A DNA stretch of 8,058 bases, from contig JALSQA010000366.1 in NCBI GenBank assembly GCA_026985685.1, forward strand, positions 1 through 8,058. Reading direction: 5' to 3'. Source of the stretch: Campylobacterales bacterium. GTDB lineage: Bacteria; Campylobacterota; Campylobacteria; Campylobacterales; QNZT01. The notes under the pieces were generated by a model. The model saw only the letters and a program-made list of their open reading frames with translations. It had not been told where the DNA came from and did not search any database. How positions within the stretch are numbered: position 1 is the first letter of the stretch; each line of letters starts with the position of its first letter. Both the position numbers and the translations under genes were made by a program. Shown here one piece after another: positions 1 to 5,481 of the stretch.

Positions 1-1
1 T

Positions 2-664
2 GTGTGGATTGGTTCTTTAAGTTATAATTGGGAATGGGTAGCACAATACTTAACATTGTTATATATTCCATTACTTTATCGATGGTATAAAGATTCGGTG
101 ATTTTAGAAGGCTCTTTAAAGTTATTACGTATTTCTATAGTTGCTTTTTTAGTAGAAAGTACCAATGAAAGGTTTCCTTTATCTATATTGGGAATGATGA
201 CATTGTGGGCATTTATGGATTCTACTCTTTTTGAAACACTCTCCAGAGATCCTTCTATCTCTATTTGGCGGGGAGGATATGAACTTCCTATTATTTTGTT
301 TCATTTTGCAGGGATAGTAACGGCACTTTTTGGGCACACTAGAAGTACTGATAAAGAGAGGTTTATTTTACTTCTATTTGCTCTTAGCTATTTGAGTTAC
401 TTTTTTCATGAAGCTCTTGTACTCGCTATGGTCTATCCTTTTGTTATATCGTATTATAATGTAGTGATATTGCAAGAAGTGATAAAAATAAAATCATTTG
501 GTACGATTGTGATAGTGATGATTTGTATAGGGTGGATTGCATCAGGGATTGGATTGATGGTAGCTTTGCAAGGGTTGATTGGGATAGTTGTTCCTATATG
601 GCTTATAGCTATTGGGTGGATGATAAAAATAAATTTTAAAACTAAGGAGATACATCATGTTTAA
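2..664 (+). CDS. polytopic membrane protein of unknown function (5' end possibly outside window)
   Basis: I do not recognise a family. The 220 visible residues are very hydrophobic, with about seven or eight likely membrane-spanning stretches, roughly residues 13-26, 38-52, 60-75, 94-110, 119-137, 138-156, 167-188 and 190-207. The protein ends in a short basic tail (KINFKTKEIHHV). Several histidines lie in or next to membrane stretches (HFAG near 101, FGH near 111, FFHEA near 133), which could be haem or metal ligands, but no cytochrome signature is clear. The frame opens with GTG at base 2, so the true start and its ribosome site may lie upstream; the protein may be longer. Its last 8 bases overlap the start of the YceI gene, so the two are probably translationally coupled. 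That suggests a membrane partner for the periplasmic lipocalin-like protein, which is inference only. Confidence 0.7.
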   Translation: MWIGSLSYNWEWVAQYLTLLYIPLLYRWYKDSVILEGSLKLLRISIVAFLVESTNERFPLSILGMMTLWAFMDSTLFETLSRDPSISIWRGGYELPIILFHFAGIVTALFGHTRSTDKERFILLLFALSYLSYFFHEALVLAMVYPFVISYYNVVILQEVIKIKSFGTIVIVMICIGWIASGIGLMVALQGLIGIVVPIWLIAIGWMIKINFKTKEIHHV

Positions 665-1178
665 AAAAATTATAGGTTTAATTATAGTACCGTTTTTATT
701 ACAAGCGGCAAATTTAACTGTGCAAAAAGGGACAGTACAAGCTCACACAGAGGTCTTTGGTGATTCTCATATTGATTCAAGTAGCAATAAAATTATTGCA
801 TCAATGACGATGGACAATACGATAGAGAGTTTAAAAGGTACACTAAAAATCTCAGTTTTGGATCTCAAAAGCAGTAAAACATCCCGAGATGAACATATGT
901 ATAAGGCATTAGAAGCAAAGACTTATCCAAATATTAGTGTGATGGTTCAGCGTGTTTCAAAAAAGGATGAAAAGTACTTTTTAGAGGGAACAGTTACATT
1001 ACATGGAGTGACAAAACCTTTTAGTACACTCGCTACTATATCTACACAGGGTGATCAAATCACTTTGAAAGGAACATTTTCTATCAGCATGAAATCATAT
1101 GGTATTAAACCTATAAAATTGCTCTTTTTGACGGTACGTGATCAGGTTGATATTATCTATGATTTGACTTTAGGATAG
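657..1178 (+). CDS. YceI family periplasmic protein
   Basis: This 173-aa protein has a signal peptide (MFKK, then a hydrophobic run to about residue 17, probable cleavage near LLQA-A). A YceI domain fills the rest: the core strands start around GDSHIDSSSNKI (35-46), followed by the family signature RDEHMYKALEAKTYPNIS (77-94) and HGVTKPF (116-122). YceI proteins are secreted beta-barrel, lipocalin-like proteins that bind long isoprenoid or amphipathic lipids; the physiological ligand here cannot be read from sequence. The start is supported by AAGGAG at 644-649, 7 bases upstream, and by the signal peptide beginning right at this ATG. It overlaps the preceding membrane-protein gene by 8 bases and is 6 bases from the next gene, so it belongs to one transcription unit. 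Length fits the family. Family assignment is confident; role is not. Confidence 0.92.
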   Translation: MFKKIIGLIIVPFLLQAANLTVQKGTVQAHTEVFGDSHIDSSSNKIIASMTMDNTIESLKGTLKISVLDLKSSKTSRDEHMYKALEAKTYPNISVMVQRVSKKDEKYFLEGTVTLHGVTKPFSTLATISTQGDQITLKGTFSISMKSYGIKPIKLLFLTVRDQVDIIYDLTLG

Positions 1179-1184
1179 TATAGT

Positions 1185-1643
1185 ATGCGTTATATTATAT
1201 TGCTAGGATTTTTTTTGGGAAGTCTTTATGCAGTACCTTTGCATCAGGGAGATCGTCTGGCGATGATCTCTTTAAAAGATCAACATGGTTTGATGCATTA
1301 CCTTGATGAGAATATTTCCAAAATTATTGTGACATATGATAAAAAAAGTAGTTTAATTGCCCATAAATTTATCCAGACACATACAAATGCAGCAGATTAT
1401 TTACAAAAACACCATATCCTTTGTGTTGCAGATATATCTCATGTTCCCTCAGTGATATCAAAAGTCTTTATTCTTCCCAAAATTCGTAAGTATCCATATC
1501 CTATTTTATTGATTATGGATACAAAAAAACGTATTTTTGGTTATGTTAAAAAGAAGATTGCACTTTATGATTTGAAAGATGGTGTGATTGAAAAGATAAG
1601 CTATGCCGATTCTCAAAAGTCATTACAAATATTATTGAAATAG
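1185..1643 (+). CDS. small exported protein, probable thioredoxin-like fold without catalytic cysteine pair
   Basis: The protein is 152 aa with a clear signal peptide (MRYIILLGFFLGSLYA, cleavage near residue 16). The mature start, LHQGDRLAMISLKDQHG (19-35), looks like the first strands of peroxiredoxin/thioredoxin-type proteins. The later segment DISHVPSVISKVFILPKIRK (83-102) followed by the strand PILLIMD (106-112) fits the same fold. There is no CXXC: the only cysteine in the mature part is C80, so ordinary disulfide oxidoreductase activity is unlikely. As far as I recall, some relatives carry the database label FAD/FMN-containing dehydrogenase, but I see no flavin-binding motif. The start is supported by AGGA at 1172-1175, 9 bases upstream. 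It is 6 bases after the YceI stop and is followed almost directly by the phosphoesterase, so it is co-transcribed. Fold is inference; function unknown. Confidence 0.75.
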   Translation: MRYIILLGFFLGSLYAVPLHQGDRLAMISLKDQHGLMHYLDENISKIIVTYDKKSSLIAHKFIQTHTNAADYLQKHHILCVADISHVPSVISKVFILPKIRKYPYPILLIMDTKKRIFGYVKKKIALYDLKDGVIEKISYADSQKSLQILLK

Positions 1644-1657
1644 GCTTGATAAAGTAT

Positions 1658-2389
1658 ATGATGATAGATTTCCCTGAGACTAAGGTCGTATCTATCCCTT
1701 GTACTCCACTAGAAGGGATGGAAATCGTGCATTTGAGTGATTTGCATATTGATCACAAAACTCCTATAAAAGTACTTGAAAAACTAGTAACAATAGTTAA
1801 TAGTATATCCCCTGATATTGTTGTCATTACAGGGGATATTATAGATACAAATCCACTAGATATAGCAGATAAACTTATGCTTTTTAAAAAAATTTGCTGC
1901 CCCATTTACTTTGTTAGTGGTAATCATGATTTACGCTGGCTTAGTTTACTTGTTACACTTCTTTCCTCAGAAACAGTGCATTTTATGGACAATCGATATC
2001 ATTGTCTTTATTATCAAGATCAACCTTATTATCTTGCAGGAATTGCAGATCGTTTTGCTAACTTTTTTGGGATAAAACGCACAAGCAATACACTCGAATC
2101 TATAAATTCACATAAGATACCACTGATATTTTTGGCACATCAACCTAAAGATTATCGTCTTGCATTACGACTTGGTTCATCAGTATTTTTGACAGGACAT
2201 ACACATGGTGGACAAATCTTTCCATTTCACTTGCTAGTGCGTATGGTACAACCTTTTTTGAATGGCATACACCACAAAGATCAGATGTATATTTATGTTA
2301 GTCGTGGCTTTGGTACTTGGGGCGTACCTTTTCGACTACTTGCACCTAGTGAAGTGACACATATCAAAATGTGTGCTGAAATGGTATAA
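1658..2389 (+). CDS. calcineurin-like metallophosphoesterase (YkuE/YaeI type)
   Basis: All five metal-site motifs of the calcineurin-like phosphoesterase superfamily are present, numbered from a possible TTG start at 1646: SDLHIDH (D32, H34), TGDIID (D64), SGNHD (N93, H94, D95), LAHQP (H165) and GHTHGGQ (H185, H187). Together they build a two-metal site for phosphoester hydrolysis. GHTHGGQIFPF and the overall spacing fit the YaeI/YkuE branch, whose characterised members act on lipid-linked phosphoesters such as UDP-diacylglucosamine or phospholipids; the substrate here is not readable. There is no N-terminal membrane segment or signal peptide, so the protein is likely cytoplasmic or peripheral. 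The start is uncertain: ATG 1658, ATG 1661 and TTG 1646 are all in frame, none with a good ribosome site, suggesting coupling to the upstream gene, which stops at 1643. I chose 1658 as the first ATG. It is the last gene of the operon. Confidence 0.93.
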   Translation: MMIDFPETKVVSIPCTPLEGMEIVHLSDLHIDHKTPIKVLEKLVTIVNSISPDIVVITGDIIDTNPLDIADKLMLFKKICCPIYFVSGNHDLRWLSLLVTLLSSETVHFMDNRYHCLYYQDQPYYLAGIADRFANFFGIKRTSNTLESINSHKIPLIFLAHQPKDYRLALRLGSSVFLTGHTHGGQIFPFHLLVRMVQPFLNGIHHKDQMYIYVSRGFGTWGVPFRLLAPSEVTHIKMCAEMV

Positions 2390-2402
2390 AAATAAAATCA
2401 AG

Positions 2403-2422
2403 GTAATACTTAAGTAATACTT
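2403..2422 (+). promoter_or_regulatory. 11-bp-period direct repeat (GTAATACTT twice) upstream of the lipoprotein promoter
   Basis: GTAATACTT occurs at 2403-2411 and again at 2414-2422, separated by AA. The start-to-start distance is 11 bases, about one helical turn, and the pair overlaps the -35 position of the putative promoter at 2429-2434. This layout is typical of OmpR/PhoB-type response-regulator sites. No regulator is encoded in the window, so the binding protein is unknown. Confidence 0.45.
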
Positions 2423-2428
2423 CTTTTT

Positions 2429-2434
2429 TATAAT
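2429..2434 (+). promoter_or_regulatory. probable -10 box of the DUF2202 lipoprotein gene
   Basis: A perfect TATAAT preceded by a T-run (2424-2429) sits 37 bases before the ATG at 2471. The -35 position (2406-2411, ATACTT) does not match the consensus. Promoters in Campylobacterota often lack a good -35, and here the position is covered by a direct repeat that may bind an activator. It marks a transcription unit separate from the upstream operon. Confidence 0.55.
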
Positions 2435-2470
2435 TACACTGTAAATATCAAAAATATACGGAGAAAAAAC

Positions 2471-3799
2471 ATGAAAACGATTTTATTGACAGGAACTTTA
2501 TCTTTAGTGGCTGCGGCTATCTTGACAGGATGTGGAAGTAATAATACAACAACTTCAAATAGCAATATGCAAACAGATTTGCAAACGGGATATTTTATTG
2601 ATTCACCAGTTGAGGGGCTTTCATATGAAAGTGCATCGGGTGTTAAAGGTGTAACAGATCAGTATGGCAGGTTTCAATATAAAGAGGGTGATAAGGTAAG
2701 ATTTAAGATTGGAAAGCTAGATCTTGGTGAAGCAATACCTGATCAAGAAGGCTTAGTAACACCTGAAACAATCGGTGAAAATAATGAAACTTTGAAAGTG
2801 CAATTACTTAGAGTTTTGCAAGGGCTAGATAGTGATGGAGATCCAAGTAATGGGATTACAATTTCTAAAGATGTTGTAATCTCTTTAGGTAATTTAAGTC
2901 AAAATGTTCATATCTCAAATCTAAAAAATGATGATATATTGAAACTTAACACTACTTTGTCTGATCAACTTGATAAAGATTTTGATGGACATATAGATGT
3001 TGATGAGACAAGAGCAAAAAACCATTATGAAAATAGTATGCAAAAATGGAAAGGTGGTAATAAACCTGATGATCATGTAGATAATGGAAATGTTAAAAAT
3101 GGTTTTAATAATGGTCATGGTAAAGATAATGGGCAAGGTAAAGGAAATGCTCAAGGGCAAGGACACCAAAATGATACAGGTATAAATTTTGATATCTCAC
3201 ACTATCCTATATCTACATTGACTCAAGATGTTAAAGATGCTTTAGCATATATGGGAAATGAAGAACGTTTAGCGTATGATGTCTATATGAATTTGTATAA
3301 CTATCATCTTCAAAATGGTGATACTATAAGACAGTTGCAAAATATTGCACAACGTGCAGAGAGTAAACATATAGCTATCGTACAAGATCTCGTAAGACGC
3401 TATAACCTTGGTGCAAATGATGTTACAAATGTTGAAAATCCTATAGCAGATAATACTATAACACAAGATAAAATGCAGATGGGGAAATATGATATACCAG
3501 CTATACAAGAGTTGTATGATACTTTATATGAAAAAGGTATAAAATCAAAACAAGATGCTTTAGAGGTAGGTTGTATGGTTGAAGTGACTGATGTGGATGA
3601 TTTGGATCGTTGGATCACCAAAGCTAAAGATTCTAATGCCACTGATGTGCTTGCAGGATTTGATATATTGATAAAAGGCAGTTATAATCACTACTGGGCA
3701 TTTGATAAAGGACTCAAAAATATGGGTATAACACAAGGGTGTGCTGTACTTGGAGAAAAATATACTAAAACAAAAGAAGAGTACCCATCTTCACACTAG
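2471..3799 (+). CDS. lipoprotein with EF-hand-like loop and C-terminal ferritin-like DUF2202 domain
   Basis: This 442-aa protein starts with a lipoprotein signal peptide and lipobox LTGC (C21). Residues 39-100 (TGYFIDSPVEGLSYES..., DQYGRFQYKEGD, FKIGKLDLGE, TPETI) match a beta-rich module common in bacterial surface lipoproteins. Residues 119-129 are Asp-rich (LDSDGDPSNGI), and 168-179 form a canonical EF-hand calcium loop (DKDFDGHIDVDE). A low-complexity Asn/Gly/Lys/Gln linker spans about 195-237. The C-terminal part (about 245-430) is DUF2202, a ferritin-like helical domain: GNEERLAYDVY (E264, E265), AESKH (E297, H300), ALEVGCMVEVTDVDDL (E365, E371, D374) and GSYNHYWAF (H407) supply likely metal ligands. 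Metal binding, possibly di-iron, is inference from the fold. GGAG at 2460-2463, 7 bases upstream, supports the start. It has its own promoter and ends at a dyad. Probably an outer-membrane or periplasmic metal-related protein; function unknown. Confidence 0.9.
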   Translation: MKTILLTGTLSLVAAAILTGCGSNNTTTSNSNMQTDLQTGYFIDSPVEGLSYESASGVKGVTDQYGRFQYKEGDKVRFKIGKLDLGEAIPDQEGLVTPETIGENNETLKVQLLRVLQGLDSDGDPSNGITISKDVVISLGNLSQNVHISNLKNDDILKLNTTLSDQLDKDFDGHIDVDETRAKNHYENSMQKWKGGNKPDDHVDNGNVKNGFNNGHGKDNGQGKGNAQGQGHQNDTGINFDISHYPISTLTQDVKDALAYMGNEERLAYDVYMNLYNYHLQNGDTIRQLQNIAQRAESKHIAIVQDLVRRYNLGANDVTNVENPIADNTITQDKMQMGKYDIPAIQELYDTLYEKGIKSKQDALEVGCMVEVTDVDDLDRWITKAKDSNATDVLAGFDILIKGSYNHYWAFDKGLKNMGITQGCAVLGEKYTKTKEEYPSSH

Positions 3800-3802
3800 A
3801 AC

Positions 3803-3828
3803 TGATTCCAAGCTCTAGCTTGGAATCA
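3803..3828. terminator. strong dyad between convergent genes, probable bidirectional terminator
   Basis: Perfect 12-bp arms (TGATTCCAAGCT and its complement AGCTTGGAATCA) are separated by CT. In RNA the top pairs would open to give a small loop. An outer CTAGA/TCTAG pair (3796-3800 with 3829-3833) extends the stem. It begins 4 bases after the lipoprotein stop and ends 12 bases before the stop of the opposite-strand gene. There is no strong T-run on either side, so it is not a textbook intrinsic terminator; position and stem strength suggest the role. Confidence 0.65.
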
Positions 3829-3839
3829 TCTAGGGATTG

Positions 3840-4568
3840 TCAAAAATCATCGTCGTCTTCAAATTCTTTGAGTTGTTTTTGATATTCTAGTTCATCTAGT
3901 GCTTTTTGTGAGAGGAAGAGTTTTGACATCTTTTTGACAAAGACAGTTCTTGATTCTAGTTTTGTGAAATAGGCATATGTACCATAAAATGCTATTAGTG
4001 TGGTGATGATAACGATAGCTTTTTGTATAGGTGTGAATTTTTGGATTTGTTCTTTTTGTCTTATCTCGCATACCCCTCCTGGGCAGTGTGTGGCTTGTTC
4101 TTTTTTTAAAAGATTGAATATCTTACATCCTAGGCAGATAGAGAATGCAGATTCAAACAGTAAAAGTGCCAGACAGATGATACAGACAAAAACTTTGATA
4201 GGGTTTGGTTGAAAATCGATTACAAGATAGTAAAACATAGGCAATGCTAACATCAAACCAAGCCCCCACGCAAAGCGTTTTTGTGTAGCTCCTACATATT
4301 CTGGTATCTGGTTTTGTACAAAAAATCTACCCAAAAGTAAGCTAGGAGCATATCTAGGCTGGATGACTCTGATGATAAAATCAATTGTAAAAAATGTAAC
4401 AAAATATTTGGATAATACAGCAGTACCTAACATGACACCATTCATCAGTGCCAAAAATGCACCTACAAATAAAATACCAGCTGCTGCTCTTGCTTCTCTT
4501 TCATTGAGTACGCGGACATCATATCCGTTTACTTTTTCTCCATATGCAAAAAATTCTTTGAAATTCAT
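3840..4568 (-). CDS. DUF4395 family membrane protein with CLGC and CPGGVC motifs
   Basis: This 242-aa integral membrane protein has about five membrane segments, near residues 29-47, 50-68, 100-117, 124-143 and 182-200. DUF4395 hallmarks are visible: RYAPSLLLGRFFV (72-84), the conserved GATQKRFAWGLGL (93-105), and ICLGC (C145, C148) at the end of the fourth segment. Just after it lies a second thiol motif, HCPGGVC (C162, C167), probably on a loop. It is longer than the minimal family core, adding a fifth membrane segment and a highly acidic tail (EFEDDDDF). The catalytic role of DUF4395 is not established; its cysteines and, from memory, its frequent closeness to thioredoxin or rhodanese genes suggest thiol or sulfur chemistry (inference). 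The start is supported by AGAGGA at 4580-4585, though 11 bases away. It is divergent from arsR with 158 bases between them, so shared control is possible. Confidence 0.82.
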   Translation of the reverse strand: MNFKEFFAYGEKVNGYDVRVLNEREARAAAGILFVGAFLALMNGVMLGTAVLSKYFVTFFTIDFIIRVIQPRYAPSLLLGRFFVQNQIPEYVGATQKRFAWGLGLMLALPMFYYLVIDFQPNPIKVFVCIICLALLLFESAFSICLGCKIFNLLKKEQATHCPGGVCEIRQKEQIQKFTPIQKAIVIITTLIAFYGTYAYFTKLESRTVFVKKMSKLFLSQKALDELEYQKQLKEFEDDDDF

Positions 4569-4596
4569 AATTTATTTTTTCCTCTAATCGTGAGCT

Positions 4597-4613
4597 TTAT
4601 AATAGTATTATAA
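4597..4613. promoter_or_regulatory. 17-bp palindrome TTATAATAGTATTATAA over a probable -10 of the DUF4395 gene
   Basis: Eight-base arms around a single G are perfectly complementary. The palindrome contains TATAAT on both strands. The minus-strand copy (4607-4612) lies 39 bases upstream of the DUF4395 start and is a plausible -10 box, although no good -35 is seen. It could be an operator, or simply a product of AT-rich sequence. Confidence 0.4.
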
Positions 4614-4663
4614 TTATTTAAAATTAATTATAAATTCTACAGAAAAAAAACTTATAATAACTA

Positions 4664-4679
4664 ATCAAGATATATTGAT
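4664..4679. promoter_or_regulatory. probable ArsR operator, ATCAAGATATATTGAT
   Basis: A perfect inverted repeat ATCAA-N6-TTGAT lies in the divergent region. Its right half-site is contained in the arsR -35 box (TTGATA, 4675-4680), so a bound repressor would block RNA polymerase. ATCAA/TTGAT half-sites resemble known ArsR/SmtB operators. Assignment to the adjacent ArsR follows from position and from autoregulation being the rule in this family. Confidence 0.65.
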
Positions 4680-4703
4680 ATATTAATCTAATTATGATAT
4701 ACT
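4675..4703 (+). promoter_or_regulatory. arsR promoter (TTGATA, 17-bp spacer, TATACT)
   Basis: The -35 TTGATA (4675-4680) and -10 TATACT (4698-4703) are separated by exactly 17 bases, and both match sigma-70 consensus at most positions. The -10 box ends 23 bases before the arsR ATG, giving a short leader. This is the clearest housekeeping promoter in the window and would drive arsR and the small cysteine protein. Confidence 0.7.
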
Positions 4704-4710
4704 TTTTCTA

Positions 4711-4724
4711 AGAGGTAAGAGGTA
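4711..4724 (+). repeat. tandem 7-bp duplication of the arsR ribosome-binding site
   Basis: AGAGGTA is repeated directly twice (4711-4717 and 4718-4724), giving two GAGG cores. The first is 11 bases and the second 4 bases from the ATG at 4727, so neither has the usual 6-8 base spacing. It looks like a slippage duplication that changes translation strength. Confidence 0.6.
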
Positions 4725-4726
4725 AG

Positions 4727-5038
4727 ATGGATATTTTTTTAAAGACGATTTCTGCTATCAATGATGTTACACGTGTTAAGATTTTACGTTTTATTTATGA
4801 GAATGGTGAAGTTTGTGTATGTGATATTGAGCAGTCGTTTGGGATGATTCAATCAAGAGTTTCAAGGCATTTGAAGATTCTTAAAGAAGCGGGATTTTTG
4901 AGGGTGAATCGGCAGGGTCGTTGGGCGTATTATAGTGTACGTCAGCCTTTGGATAAGTTTCGTTTAGAGATTCTTGAAGAGATTTCTTGTTTAAAATTAG
5001 ATATTCCTTTGAAAAAAGGGATTTGCAAAAGTGAATAA
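4727..5038 (+). CDS. arsR: ArsR family metalloregulator, arsenite-sensing type
   Basis: This 103-aa winged-helix repressor belongs to the ArsR/SmtB family. The N-terminal helix carries the typical ISAINDVTRVKILRFI (8-23). The inducer motif EVCVCDIEQSFGMIQSRVSRH (28-48) holds C30 and C32, the CVC pair that binds As(III)/Sb(III) in classical ArsR, directly before the recognition helix (SRVSRHLKILKEAGFL). The wing is VNRQGRWAYYSV (60-71). C88 and C100 near the C-terminus could provide further ligands. Known family behaviour is DNA binding without metal and release on arsenite. The upstream operator overlaps the promoter -35, supporting autorepression. The next gene begins about 18 bases downstream in the same direction and is likely co-regulated. 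No arsenite pump (arsB/acr3) or arsenate reductase is in the window, so the true inducer could differ from arsenite. Confidence 0.92.
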   Translation: MDIFLKTISAINDVTRVKILRFIYENGEVCVCDIEQSFGMIQSRVSRHLKILKEAGFLRVNRQGRWAYYSVRQPLDKFRLEILEEISCLKLDIPLKKGICKSE

Positions 5039-5056
5039 AAAGTAATGGAGAAAAAT

Positions 5057-5314
5057 ATGCAAAAAAAAGTAGAAAAAACAAATCAAGGTGTAAAGATTAA
5101 CTTTACAGGAGTAGTACAAAAACAACAGATTGTCAAGATGGTTGAAAATTGTGCGACAGGTCAGTGTGAGTGCATGAGTGATGATACGAAAAAAAAGATC
5201 AAAGATATGAATGTTGATGGTAAAGATGGCGATGTATCTCTAAGCTTAACAGGTGATGTTGCAAAAGAGGAGATTGAAGCAGCTCTTAAACGCTCCAAAG
5301 TCCTCAATAAATAA
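5057..5314 (+). CDS. small cysteine-containing protein with two beta-alpha repeats, co-transcribed with arsR
   Basis: I do not recognise a named family. From ATG 5057 the protein has 85 aa, no signal peptide and no membrane segment, so it is probably cytoplasmic. It holds a tight CX4CXC cluster (NCATGQCECMSDD; C32, C37, C39). Two segments are alike: residues 12-32 (VKINFTGVVQKQQIVKMVENC) and 60-80 (a VSLSLTGDVAKEEIEAAL core plus three residues) share V, TG, V, K and I at matching positions and alternate strand then helix, suggesting an internal duplication. The second repeat has serine where the first has C32. The start at 5057 is preferred because GGAG at 5047-5050 lies 6 bases upstream; the in-frame ATG at 5045 would put that site inside the gene. 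It follows arsR by 18 bases, so metal or metalloid binding, or acting as a small chaperone, is plausible inference. Confidence 0.8.
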   Translation: MQKKVEKTNQGVKINFTGVVQKQQIVKMVENCATGQCECMSDDTKKKIKDMNVDGKDGDVSLSLTGDVAKEEIEAALKRSKVLNK

Positions 5315-5330
5315 TTACAAATAGGTGGAT

Positions 5331-5443
5331 CCAATGCCATTAAGTTAAGGATTTTATACTTGGAAATGGTGACTTTAGTCCCATCAAATTAGGGTCTAGC
5401 TAAAGCAAGATTTCCGAAAAACTGCTTAACTTAATGGCATTGG
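5331..5443. mobile_element. MITE-like element, copy A (113 bp, 19-bp perfect terminal inverted repeats)
   Basis: The ends CCAATGCCATTAAGTTAAG (5331-5349) and its perfect complement (5425-5443) form terminal inverted repeats; one AT on each side extends the symmetry by two bases. Inside are GGAAAT (5362-5367) matched by ATTTCC (5410-5415), and an imperfect hairpin ATGG-T-GAC-TTTA-GTC-CCAT (5366-5384). A related sequence occurs in reverse orientation at 6781-6896. There is no coding capacity. The size, inverted repeats and second copy fit a non-autonomous element moved by a transposase encoded elsewhere. No convincing target-site duplication is seen. It sits between convergent genes, so its fold may also stop transcription. 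Confidence 0.75.
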
Positions 5444-5481
5444 ATGAGGCTATGACAGTAAGTCTTTGCTTCCAATATAAG

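Noticed and set aside
1646..1657. TTG start adding four residues to the phosphoesterase
   Set aside because: A rare start codon two bases after the preceding stop with no suitably spaced ribosome site; ATG 1658 is simpler, though TTG cannot be ruled out.
3055..3180. Possible tandem repeat in the lipoprotein linker (AATGG/AAAGG-like units)
   Set aside because: The units are irregular and reflect Asn/Gly/Lys codons of a low-complexity linker, not a DNA-level repeat array.
2921..3642. Three overlapping minus-strand open frames of about 80 codons inside the DUF2202 lipoprotein gene
   Set aside because: They are antisense to a well-supported gene, overlap each other in different frames, have no ribosome sites, and show composition expected from the complement of AT-rich coding sequence.
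4000..4587. Two plus-strand open frames antisense to the DUF4395 gene
   Set aside because: The opposite strand encodes clear family motifs and membrane segments; these frames carry no recognisable features.
5045..5056. Upstream in-frame ATG for the small cysteine protein
   Set aside because: The only good ribosome site (GGAG, 5047-5050) would lie inside the gene; it is well placed for ATG 5057.
4881..5081. Minus-strand open frame across the arsR / small-protein junction
   Set aside because: It lies opposite the conserved winged-helix gene and has no ribosome site or domain.
5371..5380. GACTTTAGTC resembles the hairpin seen at the right end of some IS200/IS605 TnpB elements (omega-RNA)
   Set aside because: There is no tnpA or tnpB in the window, the flanking G/C-rich stem is missing, and the motif lies in the middle of an element with long terminal inverted repeats, which IS200/IS605 elements lack.
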